Of a DNA stretch of 64,000 nucleotides, positions 51,529 to 59,456 are shown in pieces. Location of the stretch: positions 1,984,541 through 2,048,540 of the forward strand of contig NZ_LT962687.1 in the NCBI RefSeq assembly GCF_900199635.1, read 5' to 3'. A program made the position numbers and the translations under genes. Each line of letters starts with the position of its first letter. The stretch's first letter is position 1. This stretch comes from Anaerotruncus massiliensis (ex Togo et al. 2026) (GTDB lineage Bacteria > Bacillota > Clostridia > Oscillospirales > Ruminococcaceae). The notes below the pieces were generated by a model that saw only the letters and a program-made list of their open reading frames with translations, had not been told where the DNA came from and made no database searches.

Positions 51529-52469
51529 CTGCTGTATTCCTCCCTTATGCCTGCGCTGAAAACCTTCAGCGCGTAGTTCGCAAGGTTCGTATCCTGTTCC
51601 GCCGTGCCCCCGCTGACGCCGAAGCCGCCGACCAGCCGGTTCCCCTCCACCAGCGGCACGCCGCCGCCGAAGATGACGATCCGTCCGCCGTTCGTGTGCT
51701 GGAGGCCGTAGAGGGAGCCGCCCGGCTTACAGAGCCCGGCGAGCTCCTCGGTGGACATGCGCATCGCCGCGCTGGTGAACGCCTTGTCCCTGGCGATCTC
51801 AACGCTCGCGAGCAGCGCGCCGTCGTCCCGGAGCAGCGCCGTGGGGCTGCCCCCCTCGTCGCACACCGCGGCGGTCACCCGCAGGTTTTCCCGCCGCGCC
51901 TCGGCGAGCACCCGCCGGCAGAGCTCCAGCGCTCTTTCGAGGAACCCGCCGCCGAAGTCCGCCGGCGGGGCCGCCGGTCCGGGCCCCTGCGCGTCGGCCA
52001 TGCGGGCCATCGCGTAGAGCAGGTCGGAAAGGCGGTTGAGATAGCGCATCGCGTCGGGCGTGACGCCGCCCGTCTGCTTGGCGGAGGCCATCTCCCGCTC
52101 CGCGCGGCGCGCGATTGCCCGGGAAACCCCGAGCGCCGCGGCGCCCGCGCTCTCCCGGGAGCCGTCCGGCGCGCCCGCGCCCGCCGACTCCATCATCAGG
52201 TCGATGGATTCCTCCATTCCCCTGACGCGGGCGGCGTCGGCGAATTTTTCGCCGCCCGAAAGTTCGGCGGAGAGGGCCGCCACGTCCCGCCGCAGCGTCC
52301 CCGCGACCTCGGAAAGCCCCGCCGGGAGCTTCCCGGCCGCCTCCCCGAGCGACGCGTCCAGTTCCTCCAGCGCCCCGAGCAGGGAAAACACGGGGGAATT
52401 TTTGGGGATCATCCGGCGGTTTCCCGTGCTGGAGAACCCGGTGTCCCCGGTCCTTGTGTAGATCCTCAT
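51525..52469 (-). CDS. pduO: PduO-like: cobalamin adenosyltransferase fused to GlcG/HbpS domain
   Basis: A 314-residue two-domain protein. Residues 1-170 are an ATP:cob(I)alamin adenosyltransferase of the PduO type: RIYTRTGDTGFSSTG (ATP loop), ELDASLGEA, RRAERE and the signature YLNRLSDLLYAMARMAD. Residues 177-314 are a GlcG/HbpS (DUF336) domain: FTSAAMRMSTEELAGL, IVIFGGGVPLVEGNRLVGGF. The enzyme makes adenosylcobalamin, the cofactor of B12-dependent diol dehydratase. No such dehydratase is in this window. It is second in the operon, 44 bases after the aldolase. Confidence 0.9.
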   Translation of the reverse strand: MRIYTRTGDTGFSSTGNRRMIPKNSPVFSLLGALEELDASLGEAAGKLPAGLSEVAGTLRRDVAALSAELSGGEKFADAARVRGMEESIDLMMESAGAGAPDGSRESAGAAALGVSRAIARRAEREMASAKQTGGVTPDAMRYLNRLSDLLYAMARMADAQGPGPAAPPADFGGGFLERALELCRRVLAEARRENLRVTAAVCDEGGSPTALLRDDGALLASVEIARDKAFTSAAMRMSTEELAGLCKPGGSLYGLQHTNGGRIVIFGGGVPLVEGNRLVGGFGVSGGTAEQDTNLANYALKVFSAGIREEYSR

Positions 52470-52513
52470 CGGTGATCCCCCTCTCCGGAGGCTATGTAAC
52501 GCCCCGCGATTTT

Positions 52514-53338
52514 TTATTTGCCGAGAGAGGCCAGCACCTTCTGGGTGATCTCACGGATCATCGCCTCGTTGGAGGCGGGGTTCGCGGTCGGGGCCGATTT
52601 GGCCGCGCAGGAGGCCTTCTGCTCCGGGGTCAGGCAGCGGCATTTGTCGGTGCCGCGGTTGGCGCAGCGGGAGCAGCCGGGATGCCGTCCGGGCAGCTTC
52701 ATCTGCTTGCGGATTTCAATCAGCCGCTCGATCTGCTCGCAGGTCAGCTCCTGCGCGCCGCCGAGCTGCTTGGCGTAGAGGCTCACCTTTGCCCAATATT
52801 CGAGCGTCTCCATGCGGAAATACGCCTGGGTCAGGTCGACGCCCACCGACAGCGCGCCGTGGTTTTCCAGCAGCACCGCGTCGTGGTCCTTGAGCGCGTC
52901 GGAGATCGCCTCGGGGATCTCCATCGTGGAGGGGGTGCCGTACTTGGTCAGCGGCACCTCGCCGAGGAAGATGATGACCTCGGGCATGATCATGCTGTCG
53001 AGCGGCATGCCGCAGACGGCGTGCGCGGTCGCGACAGGCGGATGCGCGTGGACCACGGCGGTCACGTCGGGGCGCTCCTGGTAGACGCGCAGGTGCATCT
53101 TGAACTCGGAGGAGGGCTTATACTTCGCGTTGGGCTCGAGCATGTTGCCCTGCCCGTCCACCTTGAGGATCATGTCGGGGGTCATGTAACCCTTGGACAC
53201 GCCGGTGGGGGTGCAGTAGAACTCGTTTTCGCTGATCTTGACGGAGAAGTTGCCGTCGTTGGCGGCGACAAATCCGTTCTGATAGATGCGGCGGCCGATG
53301 TCACAGAGCTGTTTTTTGATCTCGTATGCCGATGCCAT
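52514..53338 (-). CDS. fucA: L-fuculose-phosphate aldolase with Cys-rich linker and C-terminal encapsulation peptide
   Basis: A 274-residue class II aldolase. Zinc ligands H97, H99 (VVHAHPP) and H160 (ENHGAL) and the catalytic Glu78 (SSEFKMH) are present in residues 1-210. It cleaves fuculose 1-phosphate (or rhamnulose 1-phosphate) to DHAP and lactaldehyde. Residues 216-245 hold a Cys cluster (C222, C225, C233, C235, C244), then a linker and a C-terminal encapsulation helix (NEAMIREITQKVLASLG). The aldolase is therefore inside the shell. Start 53338 lies behind AAAAAAGGAGACG. It is the first gene of the operon. Confidence 0.9.
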   Translation of the reverse strand: MASAYEIKKQLCDIGRRIYQNGFVAANDGNFSVKISENEFYCTPTGVSKGYMTPDMILKVDGQGNMLEPNAKYKPSSEFKMHLRVYQERPDVTAVVHAHPPVATAHAVCGMPLDSMIMPEVIIFLGEVPLTKYGTPSTMEIPEAISDALKDHDAVLLENHGALSVGVDLTQAYFRMETLEYWAKVSLYAKQLGGAQELTCEQIERLIEIRKQMKLPGRHPGCSRCANRGTDKCRCLTPEQKASCAAKSAPTANPASNEAMIREITQKVLASLGK

Positions 53339-53449
53339 AAATTTCGTCTCCTTTTTTACACTGTTTTGCAGAAGGTGGTTGCATTTCCTGTTCATTCCTG
53401 TTATCATCTTATCAAGATTAATCAAAACAAGCTATATTTGGCGGCGATA

Positions 53450-53506
53450 TTGATCATTTCACCTCTATAACTTGATCTACAATCCGTTTTGATCACCTAT
53501 GATCGA
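53450..53506. promoter_or_regulatory. TTGATC-repeat region, candidate operators of the DeoR regulator
   Basis: TTGATCA at 53450-53456, TTGATCT at 53472-53478 and TTGATCA at 53489-53495, then TGATCG at 53500, with inverted ATCAAG/ATCAAA words at 53412-53426. DeoR regulators bind such repeated words. A certain promoter for either gene was not found in the 185-base gap. Confidence 0.5.
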
Positions 53507-53523
53507 CAGAAGGAGGAAATCCG

Positions 53524-54279
53524 ATGCTCGCCTACGAACGCAAGCAGCAAATCCTCGACTATATGCGCGAACGGGGCCGGGTGGTCACCGTCGAGCAGCT
53601 GTGCGCCGCCGTCTTTGCCAGCGGCGCCACTGTCCGCCGCGACCTGCGCGAGCTGGAGGAGAGCAAGCTCATCCGGCGCACCCGCGGCGGGGCGATCCTC
53701 GTCGAGGGGAGCACGAGCGAGGACCCCCTCGCCTTCCGCGAAAACCAGAACGCGATGAAAAAGCAGATCATCGCCGACATGGCTTCCCGCCACATCTCCG
53801 ACGGGATGACCCTCTTCCTCGATTCGTCGAGCACCGTCTTCGCGCTGGCGCGGACCCTCGACCGCTTCACCAACATCAAGGTGATCACCAACGGGCTCAA
53901 GACCTCCCTGCTTCTCTCGGAGTTCAAAAACGTCAAGGTCTTCTGCACCGGCGGCACCCTGCGGGAGAACTCCAAGTCCCTCGTCGGCGAGACCGCCTGC
54001 AGCTACATCGACCGCTTCAACGCCGACATCGCCTTCATGTCCTGCCGGGGCTTCAGCATCGAGCGGGGGGTGTCGGAGGCGAGCGAGGAGGAGGCCGCCG
54101 TCAAGCGCCGCTACCTCGCCAACTGCAAAAAATCGATCCTCCTCTGCGACCTGTCCAAGATGAACGTCGACTTTCTCTGCAAGCTCGCCGCTCTCTCCGA
54201 CTACTACGAGGTGATCACCGAGCGCAAGGAGACCAACGACCTCTGCAACCAGTACACCCAGCTCCACCGGCCGAACTGA
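53524..54279 (+). CDS. DeoR-family regulator of the fucose microcompartment operon
   Basis: A 251-residue DeoR/GlpR regulator. The winged helix AYERKQQILDYMRERGRVVT then GATVRRDLRELEESKLIRRT is at the N-terminus. The DeoR sensor domain follows, with the sugar-phosphate motifs LFLDSSSTVFALAR, KVITNGLKTSLLL and FCTGGTLRENSKSLVGE. It starts behind AAGGAGGAAATCCG and is divergent from the compartment operon. By analogy with FucR the effector is fuculose 1-phosphate, which is inference. Confidence 0.9.
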   Translation: MLAYERKQQILDYMRERGRVVTVEQLCAAVFASGATVRRDLRELEESKLIRRTRGGAILVEGSTSEDPLAFRENQNAMKKQIIADMASRHISDGMTLFLDSSSTVFALARTLDRFTNIKVITNGLKTSLLLSEFKNVKVFCTGGTLRENSKSLVGETACSYIDRFNADIAFMSCRGFSIERGVSEASEEEAAVKRRYLANCKKSILLCDLSKMNVDFLCKLAALSDYYEVITERKETNDLCNQYTQLHRPN

Positions 54280-54289
54280 CCATATCCAT

Positions 54290-54324
54290 AAAAAGGGCCT
54301 TCCCCGGCGGGGAAGGCCCTTTTT
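54290..54324. terminator. Bidirectional terminator
   Basis: A 16-base perfect stem with a GGC loop and A/T runs on both sides separates the convergent deoR-like gene and fucU. Confidence 0.88.
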
Positions 54325-54329
54325 ATGCG

Positions 54330-54764
54330 TTATTCCTCGGTGACGACGCCCTTGCGCAGGATGATGTTGGCGTAGAGCGCCAGCTCGGAGGAGGTGACGA
54401 CCGCGTAGGCCTCCTTCGCACGCTCATAGAAAGCGAACCGCTCGATCATTTCGATCCTGTTGTTCACCGGCTCGTAACGGTTGATGATCTCCCGGTACTC
54501 GTCCCAGATGACCGGCTTGCAGGGGTCGCCGGGGACGACCTCCATCAGCCCCACCTGGTACTCGCTGTAGGAATCGAGCGGCATGAGCCGCAAAACCGCG
54601 TCGAGGAGCTTCGGCACGCCGTTGCCGTCGCAGCGCACGAGGCGTTTGGCCATCGCGGCGTGCGGGAAATTGCCGTCGCCGATCACGATCGTGTCGCCGT
54701 GGCCCATCTCCATCAGGATTTTGAGCAGCTCGGGCGGCAGGACGCTGGGGATGCCCTTTAACAT
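54330..54764 (-). CDS. fucU: L-fucose mutarotase (FucU/RbsD family)
   Basis: A 144-residue RbsD/FucU protein that interconverts the alpha and beta anomers of fucose. The family core is LLKILMEMGHGDTIVIGDGN near residue 10, with a catalytic His, and VRCDGNGVPKLLDAVLRLMP. The C-terminal FAFYERAKEAYAVVTSSELA then LYANIILRKG matches FucU. The start at 54764 follows AAGGAGGAATTGCG; the in-frame ATG at 54941 lies in the intergenic hairpin region. It shares a transcription unit with fucI. Confidence 0.9.
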   Translation of the reverse strand: MLKGIPSVLPPELLKILMEMGHGDTIVIGDGNFPHAAMAKRLVRCDGNGVPKLLDAVLRLMPLDSYSEYQVGLMEVVPGDPCKPVIWDEYREIINRYEPVNNRIEMIERFAFYERAKEAYAVVTSSELALYANIILRKGVVTEE

Positions 54765-54775
54765 CGCAATTCCTC

Positions 54776-54809
54776 CTTCATCTTGCCGAACATGTTCGGC
54801 AGGATGAAG
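54776..54809. other. Long hairpin at the fucU ribosome binding site
   Basis: Sixteen-base arms (54776-54791 and 54794-54809) with one G/A difference flank AT. On the minus strand the hairpin ends within the AAGG of the fucU binding site, so it may control fucU translation or process the fucI-fucU mRNA. The rest of the gap (54810-54943) holds only a short GGAACC/GGTTCC dyad. Confidence 0.55.
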
Positions 54810-54943
54810 CCGCTGCGGCGGGGTTCCCCACTCGCCGCGCTCGCTCAACGTGCGGTAGGAACCTGACGGTTCCCACACACACGCCCCCTCCCTTTCGGTC
54901 AGGCGGGGACTTGCCGAATATGATGGCTTGTCATCTGTCAAAA

Positions 54944-54966
54944 GGGGGCGGCAGTCCGCCGCCCCC
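54944..54966 (-). terminator. Terminator after fucI
   Basis: A nine-base GC stem with a five-base loop is followed on the minus strand by TTTT. It lies between fucI and fucU, so fucU expression may rely on read-through. Confidence 0.65.
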
Positions 54967-54980
54967 TCTTATCTGTTTTC

Positions 54981-56765
54981 TCAGCGGTAGAGCGGCCCGT
55001 ACTGCTCGCAGGCGCGGTAGTCCGCCGACTCGAGGTCCCGGGTGCCGTAGGAGGCCCAGGTGTGCGGGCGGTAGACCGCGTCGTCCTCCACGTTGTGGAG
55101 CGAGACGGGGATGCGCAGCATCGAGGCCAGCGTGATGAGGTCCGCGCCGATGTGCCCGTAGACGAAAGCGCCGTGGTTCGCGCCCCAATTGGCCATGACG
55201 CTGTAGACGTCCTTGAAAGCGCCCTTTCCGGTCAGGCGGGGGGCGAACCAGGTCGTCGGCCAGGTGCGGTCGGTGCGCAGGTCGATCTTTTCGTGCATGT
55301 CGTCGGGCAGCAGGGCGGTCCAGCCCTCGGCGAGCTGAAGCACCGGGCCGAGCCCGTCGACGAGGTTGAAGCGCACGAGGGTGACGGGCATCTCCGCGTG
55401 GGTCTTAAAGTGGGAGGAGAACCCGCCGCCGCGGAAGTACTCATAGTTGGCGCGGCACCAGTCGGTCGCGCCGAGCATCGCTTCGATGTCGGAATCGGTG
55501 ACGTCGAACCACTGCTTCATGCAGCCGTTTCCGCTCTCGTCCTTCGAGACGCCGGTGGCGTCGAGCGCCGCCGCGCCCGAGTTGATGAGGTGCAGGAAGC
55601 CGTTGGCGGCGACGCCCTCCGGGCGGCGTCCGCACACCCGCTCGACCGCCTCGGGGCTCCAGTAGGTGCGCACGTCGGCGAAGACGGGGGCGCGGTTGGT
55701 CAGCAGCGCCTCAAAGAGCATGGCGACGCCGTTGCAGGTGTCGTTCTCGGTGGCGAGCACGGTCGGGCACTTTTTGCCGTTCCAGTCGAAGGTGCTGTTG
55801 TTGATCGCCTCCATGAAGTCGCCGTTCGGGAGCCAGTCGGTCCACTGGCGCTGCCCCTGGAAGCCGCCCGCGATCGCGTTGCGGCCGAGCGACTCCTCGT
55901 GCCAGCCCATCTCGGCGAGCTTGGGATTGCCGTACAGGATGTCGTGGCAGACGAGCGTCTGCTTGACGATGAACTCCCAGTCCTTGTCGGCCGGGACGAC
56001 CTTGGATTTCGTGATGACCTCCGGCAGGTTCTTGCCGGCGTTGCAGTCAAAGCCCTCCTTACAATTGGCCTTGACCCATTTGAGCGCCTTCTCATACTCG
56101 TCATGGTCGTAGATCTCCAGCGTGATGCGGCGGACGATCTCGGTCATGTCGACCCACTCGGCGCGGATGCCCAGATATTTCTGGAAAAAGTCGGCGTTGC
56201 AGTTGGAGCCGGCGATGCCCATCGCGACGCCGCCGAGGTTGACGTACGCCTTGTCCCGCATGAGCCCCACCGCGACGGCGCAGCGCGCGAACCGCAGCAG
56301 CTTCTCTGACACGTCCGCCGGGATCGAGGTGTCGTCGGCGTCCTGCACGTCGTGGCCGTAGATCGAAAAGACGGGCAGATTCCGCTGCGCGTGGGCGGAC
56401 ATGGCCGCCGCGAGGTAGACCGCGCCGGGGCGCTCGGTGCCGTTGAAGCCCCAGACCGCCTTGATGGTCAGCGGGTCGAGGTCCATCGTCTCGCTGCCGT
56501 AGCACCAGCAGGGGGTGACCGACAGGGTCGCCACAACGTTTTCGGTGGAGAACTGCTCGGCCACCTTGGCCGCCTCCGCGCCGCCGCCGATCGTCGTGCA
56601 GCCGAGGACGCACTGGACCGGGGTGCCGTCGGGATATGTAAGGTTCTTCGAGATCAGCTCCGCCGCCGCGTAAGCCATGCCCATCGTCTGGTTTTCGAGG
56701 CTCTCGCGGACGCCGCCCCACCTGCCGTCGATGACCGGCCGGATGCCAATTTTCGGATAACTCAT
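54981..56765 (-). CDS. fucI: L-fucose isomerase
   Basis: A 594-residue isomerase converting L-fucose to L-fuculose (it may also take D-arabinose). [20 protein letters not shown] at the start, the metal-binding Glu and Asp regions including [12 protein letters not shown], and the His in [19 protein letters not shown] match FucI. Length is typical. Start 56765 lies behind GAAGGAGGTC; the in-frame ATG at 56798 is upstream of that site. It has its own promoter and a leader hairpin. Confidence 0.94.
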   Translation of the reverse strand: MSYPKIGIRPVIDGRWGGVRESLENQTMGMAYAAAELISKNLTYPDGTPVQCVLGCTTIGGGAEAAKVAEQFSTENVVATLSVTPCWCYGSETMDLDPLTIKAVWGFNGTERPGAVYLAAAMSAHAQRNLPVFSIYGHDVQDADDTSIPADVSEKLLRFARCAVAVGLMRDKAYVNLGGVAMGIAGSNCNADFFQKYLGIRAEWVDMTEIVRRITLEIYDHDEYEKALKWVKANCKEGFDCNAGKNLPEVITKSKVVPADKDWEFIVKQTLVCHDILYGNPKLAEMGWHEESLGRNAIAGGFQGQRQWTDWLPNGDFMEAINNSTFDWNGKKCPTVLATENDTCNGVAMLFEALLTNRAPVFADVRTYWSPEAVERVCGRRPEGVAANGFLHLINSGAAALDATGVSKDESGNGCMKQWFDVTDSDIEAMLGATDWCRANYEYFRGGGFSSHFKTHAEMPVTLVRFNLVDGLGPVLQLAEGWTALLPDDMHEKIDLRTDRTWPTTWFAPRLTGKGAFKDVYSVMANWGANHGAFVYGHIGADLITLASMLRIPVSLHNVEDDAVYRPHTWASYGTRDLESADYRACEQYGPLYR

Positions 56766-56799
56766 GAAATGACCTCCTTCAGTTTGACTGTTGAACAAA

Positions 56800-56820
56800 A
56801 TCCGGACGCACCGTCCGGAT
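56800..56820. other. Leader hairpin before fucI
   Basis: ATCCGGAC and GTCCGGAT (eight bases) flank a five-base loop, followed on the minus strand by TTTTG. It lies between the promoter and fucI and could be an operator or a weak attenuator. Confidence 0.5.
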
Positions 56821-56840
56821 ATTTTTATTGCCTGTGTCCA

Positions 56841-56869
56841 ATTTTACACAATCGCCCCGCAAAAGTTAA
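56841..56869 (-). promoter_or_regulatory. Promoter of fucI
   Basis: TTAACT (56869-56864) and TAAAAT (56846-56841) are 17 bases apart on the minus strand. Confidence 0.55.
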
Positions 56870-56904
56870 TTCGTTATTTTCCGGAAATTGGTCGTAATCC
56901 TATG

Positions 56905-56934
56905 AAAAAAGAGAGGGACGGCCCGCACCGTCCC
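56905..56934 (-). terminator. Terminator of the sensor/kinase operon
   Basis: A seven-base GC stem (56915-56921 with 56928-56934) is followed on the minus strand by CTC and six T, just after the kinase stop. Confidence 0.8.
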
Positions 56935-56944
56935 TTTCCCGGTC

Positions 56945-58420
56945 TCATCCCCCGGGCAGGATATACTGTTTAAAGCGCGCGTAGGCCGCCTCCCACGCAG
57001 GAACGTCCTCCGGCAGGTATTCGACCGGCTCGAAGGAGTTGGAGATGATCCTCCGCGCCTCCCACACGTCGCCGATGTCCCCCTGCGCCATCAGCTGCAC
57101 CGCGATGTTGCCCAGCGCGGTCGCCTCGATCGGCCCGGCCACCACCCGGCAGCCGGTGGAGGAGGCCGCCATGCGGCAGAGGAGATTGTCCTTGGTGCCG
57201 CCGCCGACCATGTGGATGCTGTGGTAGTCCTTGCCCGTGCAGTCGCGGATCTGGTCGAAGGCGCAGCGGTACTTGAGCGCGAGGCTCTCGTAGATGCAGC
57301 GCATGATCTCGCCGACCGTCTGCGGCTCCCCCTGCCCCGTGCGCCCGCAGAAGGCGCGGATGCGGCGGGGGATGTTGCCCGGCGCGACGAATTCGGGCGC
57401 GTCGGGGTCGATGAAGTAGCGGAAGGGCTCGGAGGCCAGCGCGTGTTTTTCGAGATCGTTGTAGCTGTACTGCTCCCCCTCGCGGCGGTACTGGCGGCGG
57501 GTCTCCTGGATCATCCAGAGGCCGATGATGTTTTTGAGGAACCGCACCGTGTACCCGTAGCCGCCCTCGTTGGTGATGTTGTAACGCAGGCTCTTCTCCC
57601 CGATGACCGGCTCCCGAAGCTCGGTGCCGAAGAGGGACCAGGTGCCGCAGGAGATGTAGATGAAATCCTCCTCCGTCGCGGGCGCGGCCACGACCGCGCA
57701 GGCGGTGTCGTGACCCGTCACCGAGACCACCTTCACCGGTCCGACGCCCAGCTCCTCGCGGATGTCGTCCGACAGGACGCCCAGCGGGGTGCCCGGCTTC
57801 ACGATGTCGGGGAAGAGGTCCTCGGGGATCCCCAGCCGCCGCATGATCCCTTTGTTCCACTCGTGGGTGCGCGGGTCCATGAGCTGGGTGGTGGAGGCGA
57901 TCGAATATTCCGACGCCTGCCCGCCCGTCAGCAGGTAGCCGAAGAGGTCGGGCATGAGCAGCGCGCGGCTGGCGCGCTCGAGCAGCTCGGGGCGCTTCTG
58001 CGCGAGGGAATAGAGCTGGAAGATCGTGTTGAGCTCCATGAACTGGTTGCCGGTCGCCCGGTAGAGCTCGTCGCGGCCGATGATCCCGCAGACCTCCTCG
58101 ATCATCCCGGCGGTGCGGGCGTCGCGGTAGTGGACGGGGTTCTGCATCAGGTCGCCGTGCCGGTCGAGCAGGCCGAAATCCACCCCCCAGGTGTCGATGC
58201 CGATGCTCTCGAAATCGCCCAGCGCCTTCGCCTTGGTGATGCCCTGCTTGATCTCGTGAAAGAGCGCGAGCACGTCCCAGTAGAAGGTCCCGCGCACCGT
58301 GACGGGGTTGTTGTCGAAGCGGTGAACCTCGGTGAGCGCAATGCGCTCCCCATCGAATTCCCCGAGCATGGCACGGCCGCTCGACGCGCCGAAATCAAAT
58401 GCCAGCAGTCTCTTTTTCAT
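56945..58420 (-). CDS. FGGY sugar kinase, rhamnulokinase-like (probable fuculokinase)
   Basis: A 491-residue FGGY kinase. The ATP-binding opening RLLAFDFGASSGRAMLGEFD and the catalytic Asp in GIDTWGVDFGLLD are those of RhaB-type kinases. VTGHDTACAVVAAP, ISCGTWSLFGTE and VGGGTKDNLLCRMAA are also RhaB-like. In this place, with fucI and a compartment fucA, it should phosphorylate L-fuculose to fuculose 1-phosphate; rhamnulose is a possible second substrate because no rhamnose isomerase is seen. It follows the sugar-sensor gene by 25 bases. Confidence 0.88.
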   Translation of the reverse strand: MKKRLLAFDFGASSGRAMLGEFDGERIALTEVHRFDNNPVTVRGTFYWDVLALFHEIKQGITKAKALGDFESIGIDTWGVDFGLLDRHGDLMQNPVHYRDARTAGMIEEVCGIIGRDELYRATGNQFMELNTIFQLYSLAQKRPELLERASRALLMPDLFGYLLTGGQASEYSIASTTQLMDPRTHEWNKGIMRRLGIPEDLFPDIVKPGTPLGVLSDDIREELGVGPVKVVSVTGHDTACAVVAAPATEEDFIYISCGTWSLFGTELREPVIGEKSLRYNITNEGGYGYTVRFLKNIIGLWMIQETRRQYRREGEQYSYNDLEKHALASEPFRYFIDPDAPEFVAPGNIPRRIRAFCGRTGQGEPQTVGEIMRCIYESLALKYRCAFDQIRDCTGKDYHSIHMVGGGTKDNLLCRMAASSTGCRVVAGPIEATALGNIAVQLMAQGDIGDVWEARRIISNSFEPVEYLPEDVPAWEAAYARFKQYILPGG

Positions 58421-58445
58421 CTCATGACACCCTTTTCCTCTTGAT

Positions 58446-59456
58446 TTATTCCACGCTCGTGAACGGGAACATCAGCTTCTGGTTCTCCTTTTTGTAGAGG
58501 TCCTCCTTCTTGATGATCACGCTGTCGGTGTTGACCACCTCGGGCACCGTCCTGCCCTGGAGGATCGAAACCGTGTTGGAGACGCTCAGGTACCCCATGT
58601 TGAAGGGGTTCTGGATGACGAACGCCTGGATCGTCCCCTGCTCCATGAACTGGATCTGCTTTTCCGAGCTGTCGCAGGCGATCAGCCCGACCTTCCCCTC
58701 CAGCCCGAGGTCCCGGATCGCGTTGGCCACGCCGAGCGCCGACGACTCGTTGAGCCCCACCATACAGCAGATCTCCGGATGCGCGATGAGCATCTCCTTG
58801 GTGCGCTGCCGGGAGACGATCTCCGAGCCGTCGCAGTAGTCGAGCGCGGCCACCCGCTCCATCCCGCCCGCGACGTTATCGACGAGCCCGTCGCGGCGTT
58901 CCACCGCCGTGCGCGCCCCCTCGACATGGCCCATCACGCCGATCTTCTGCTCGGGCGGGACCGCCTCGTCCACCAGCTCGGCAAGCTTGCGGCCCATCGC
59001 GACGTTGTCGGTGCCGACGAAGCACCGCCGCCCGTCGTAGTTGACGTCGCTGTCGACCGTCACGAGCAGGATGCCCGCGTCGGTCACCTCCTTGCAGACG
59101 GGGACCATCCGCTCATAGTCGCTCGCCGCCAGGATGATCGCGTCGGGGTGCTTGGCGATCGCCTCCCGCACCAGTTCGATCTGGCGGTCGACGTCCTTTT
59201 CCATCGGCGGGGCGGTCACCTCGCAGTTGACGCCGTATTCCGCGGCGGCCGACTGCACCCCCTGCTCCACCACCCGCCAGAAGTCGGGCGGGTTGGCCAG
59301 CGCCTTGAAGATCACCTGGATGTTGTAGCGCGCGGCCGGCTCCTCCTCGGGGAGCAGCAGGCGGCCCTCGTGGACAAAGAAGAAGAGCAGCGCCCCAAAG
59401 CAGAAGAACAGCGCCGCCAGCAGCAGGAAATAGCGCCTTTTAAACATCATCTTCAT
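58446..59456 (-). CDS. Membrane-anchored sugar-binding sensor protein
   Basis: A 336-residue periplasmic-binding-protein type I (Peripla_BP_4) protein. An N-terminal membrane segment, YFLLLAALFFCFGALLFFFV, has no convincing lipobox, so it is anchored as a signal anchor. NIQVIFKALANPPDFWRVVE, KHPDAIILAASDYERMVP, VTVDSDVNYDGRRCFVGTDN and VGLNESSALGVANAI give the ribose/xylose-binding fold. The gene overlaps the histidine-kinase stop by 17 bases. Several ATG/GTG codons crowd the start; 59456 fits AAGG best. The arrangement mirrors XylFII-LytS pairs, where such a protein presents the sugar to the kinase. Confidence 0.82.
   Translation of the reverse strand: MKMMFKRRYFLLLAALFFCFGALLFFFVHEGRLLLPEEEPAARYNIQVIFKALANPPDFWRVVEQGVQSAAAEYGVNCEVTAPPMEKDVDRQIELVREAIAKHPDAIILAASDYERMVPVCKEVTDAGILLVTVDSDVNYDGRRCFVGTDNVAMGRKLAELVDEAVPPEQKIGVMGHVEGARTAVERRDGLVDNVAGGMERVAALDYCDGSEIVSRQRTKEMLIAHPEICCMVGLNESSALGVANAIRDLGLEGKVGLIACDSSEKQIQFMEQGTIQAFVIQNPFNMGYLSVSNTVSILQGRTVPEVVNTDSVIIKKEDLYKKENQKLMFPFTSVE

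Noticed and set aside
53339-53523. A cobalamin riboswitch controlling the compartment operon, suggested by pduO and pduS
   Set aside because: The gap is only 185 bases and shows no B12-box-like sequence or long structured leader; its repeats fit a DNA-binding regulator.
54776-54943. A miniature transposable element between fucI and fucU
   Set aside because: Only one end has a clear inverted repeat, there is no target-site duplication, and the hairpin overlaps the fucU binding site, so a regulatory role is simpler.
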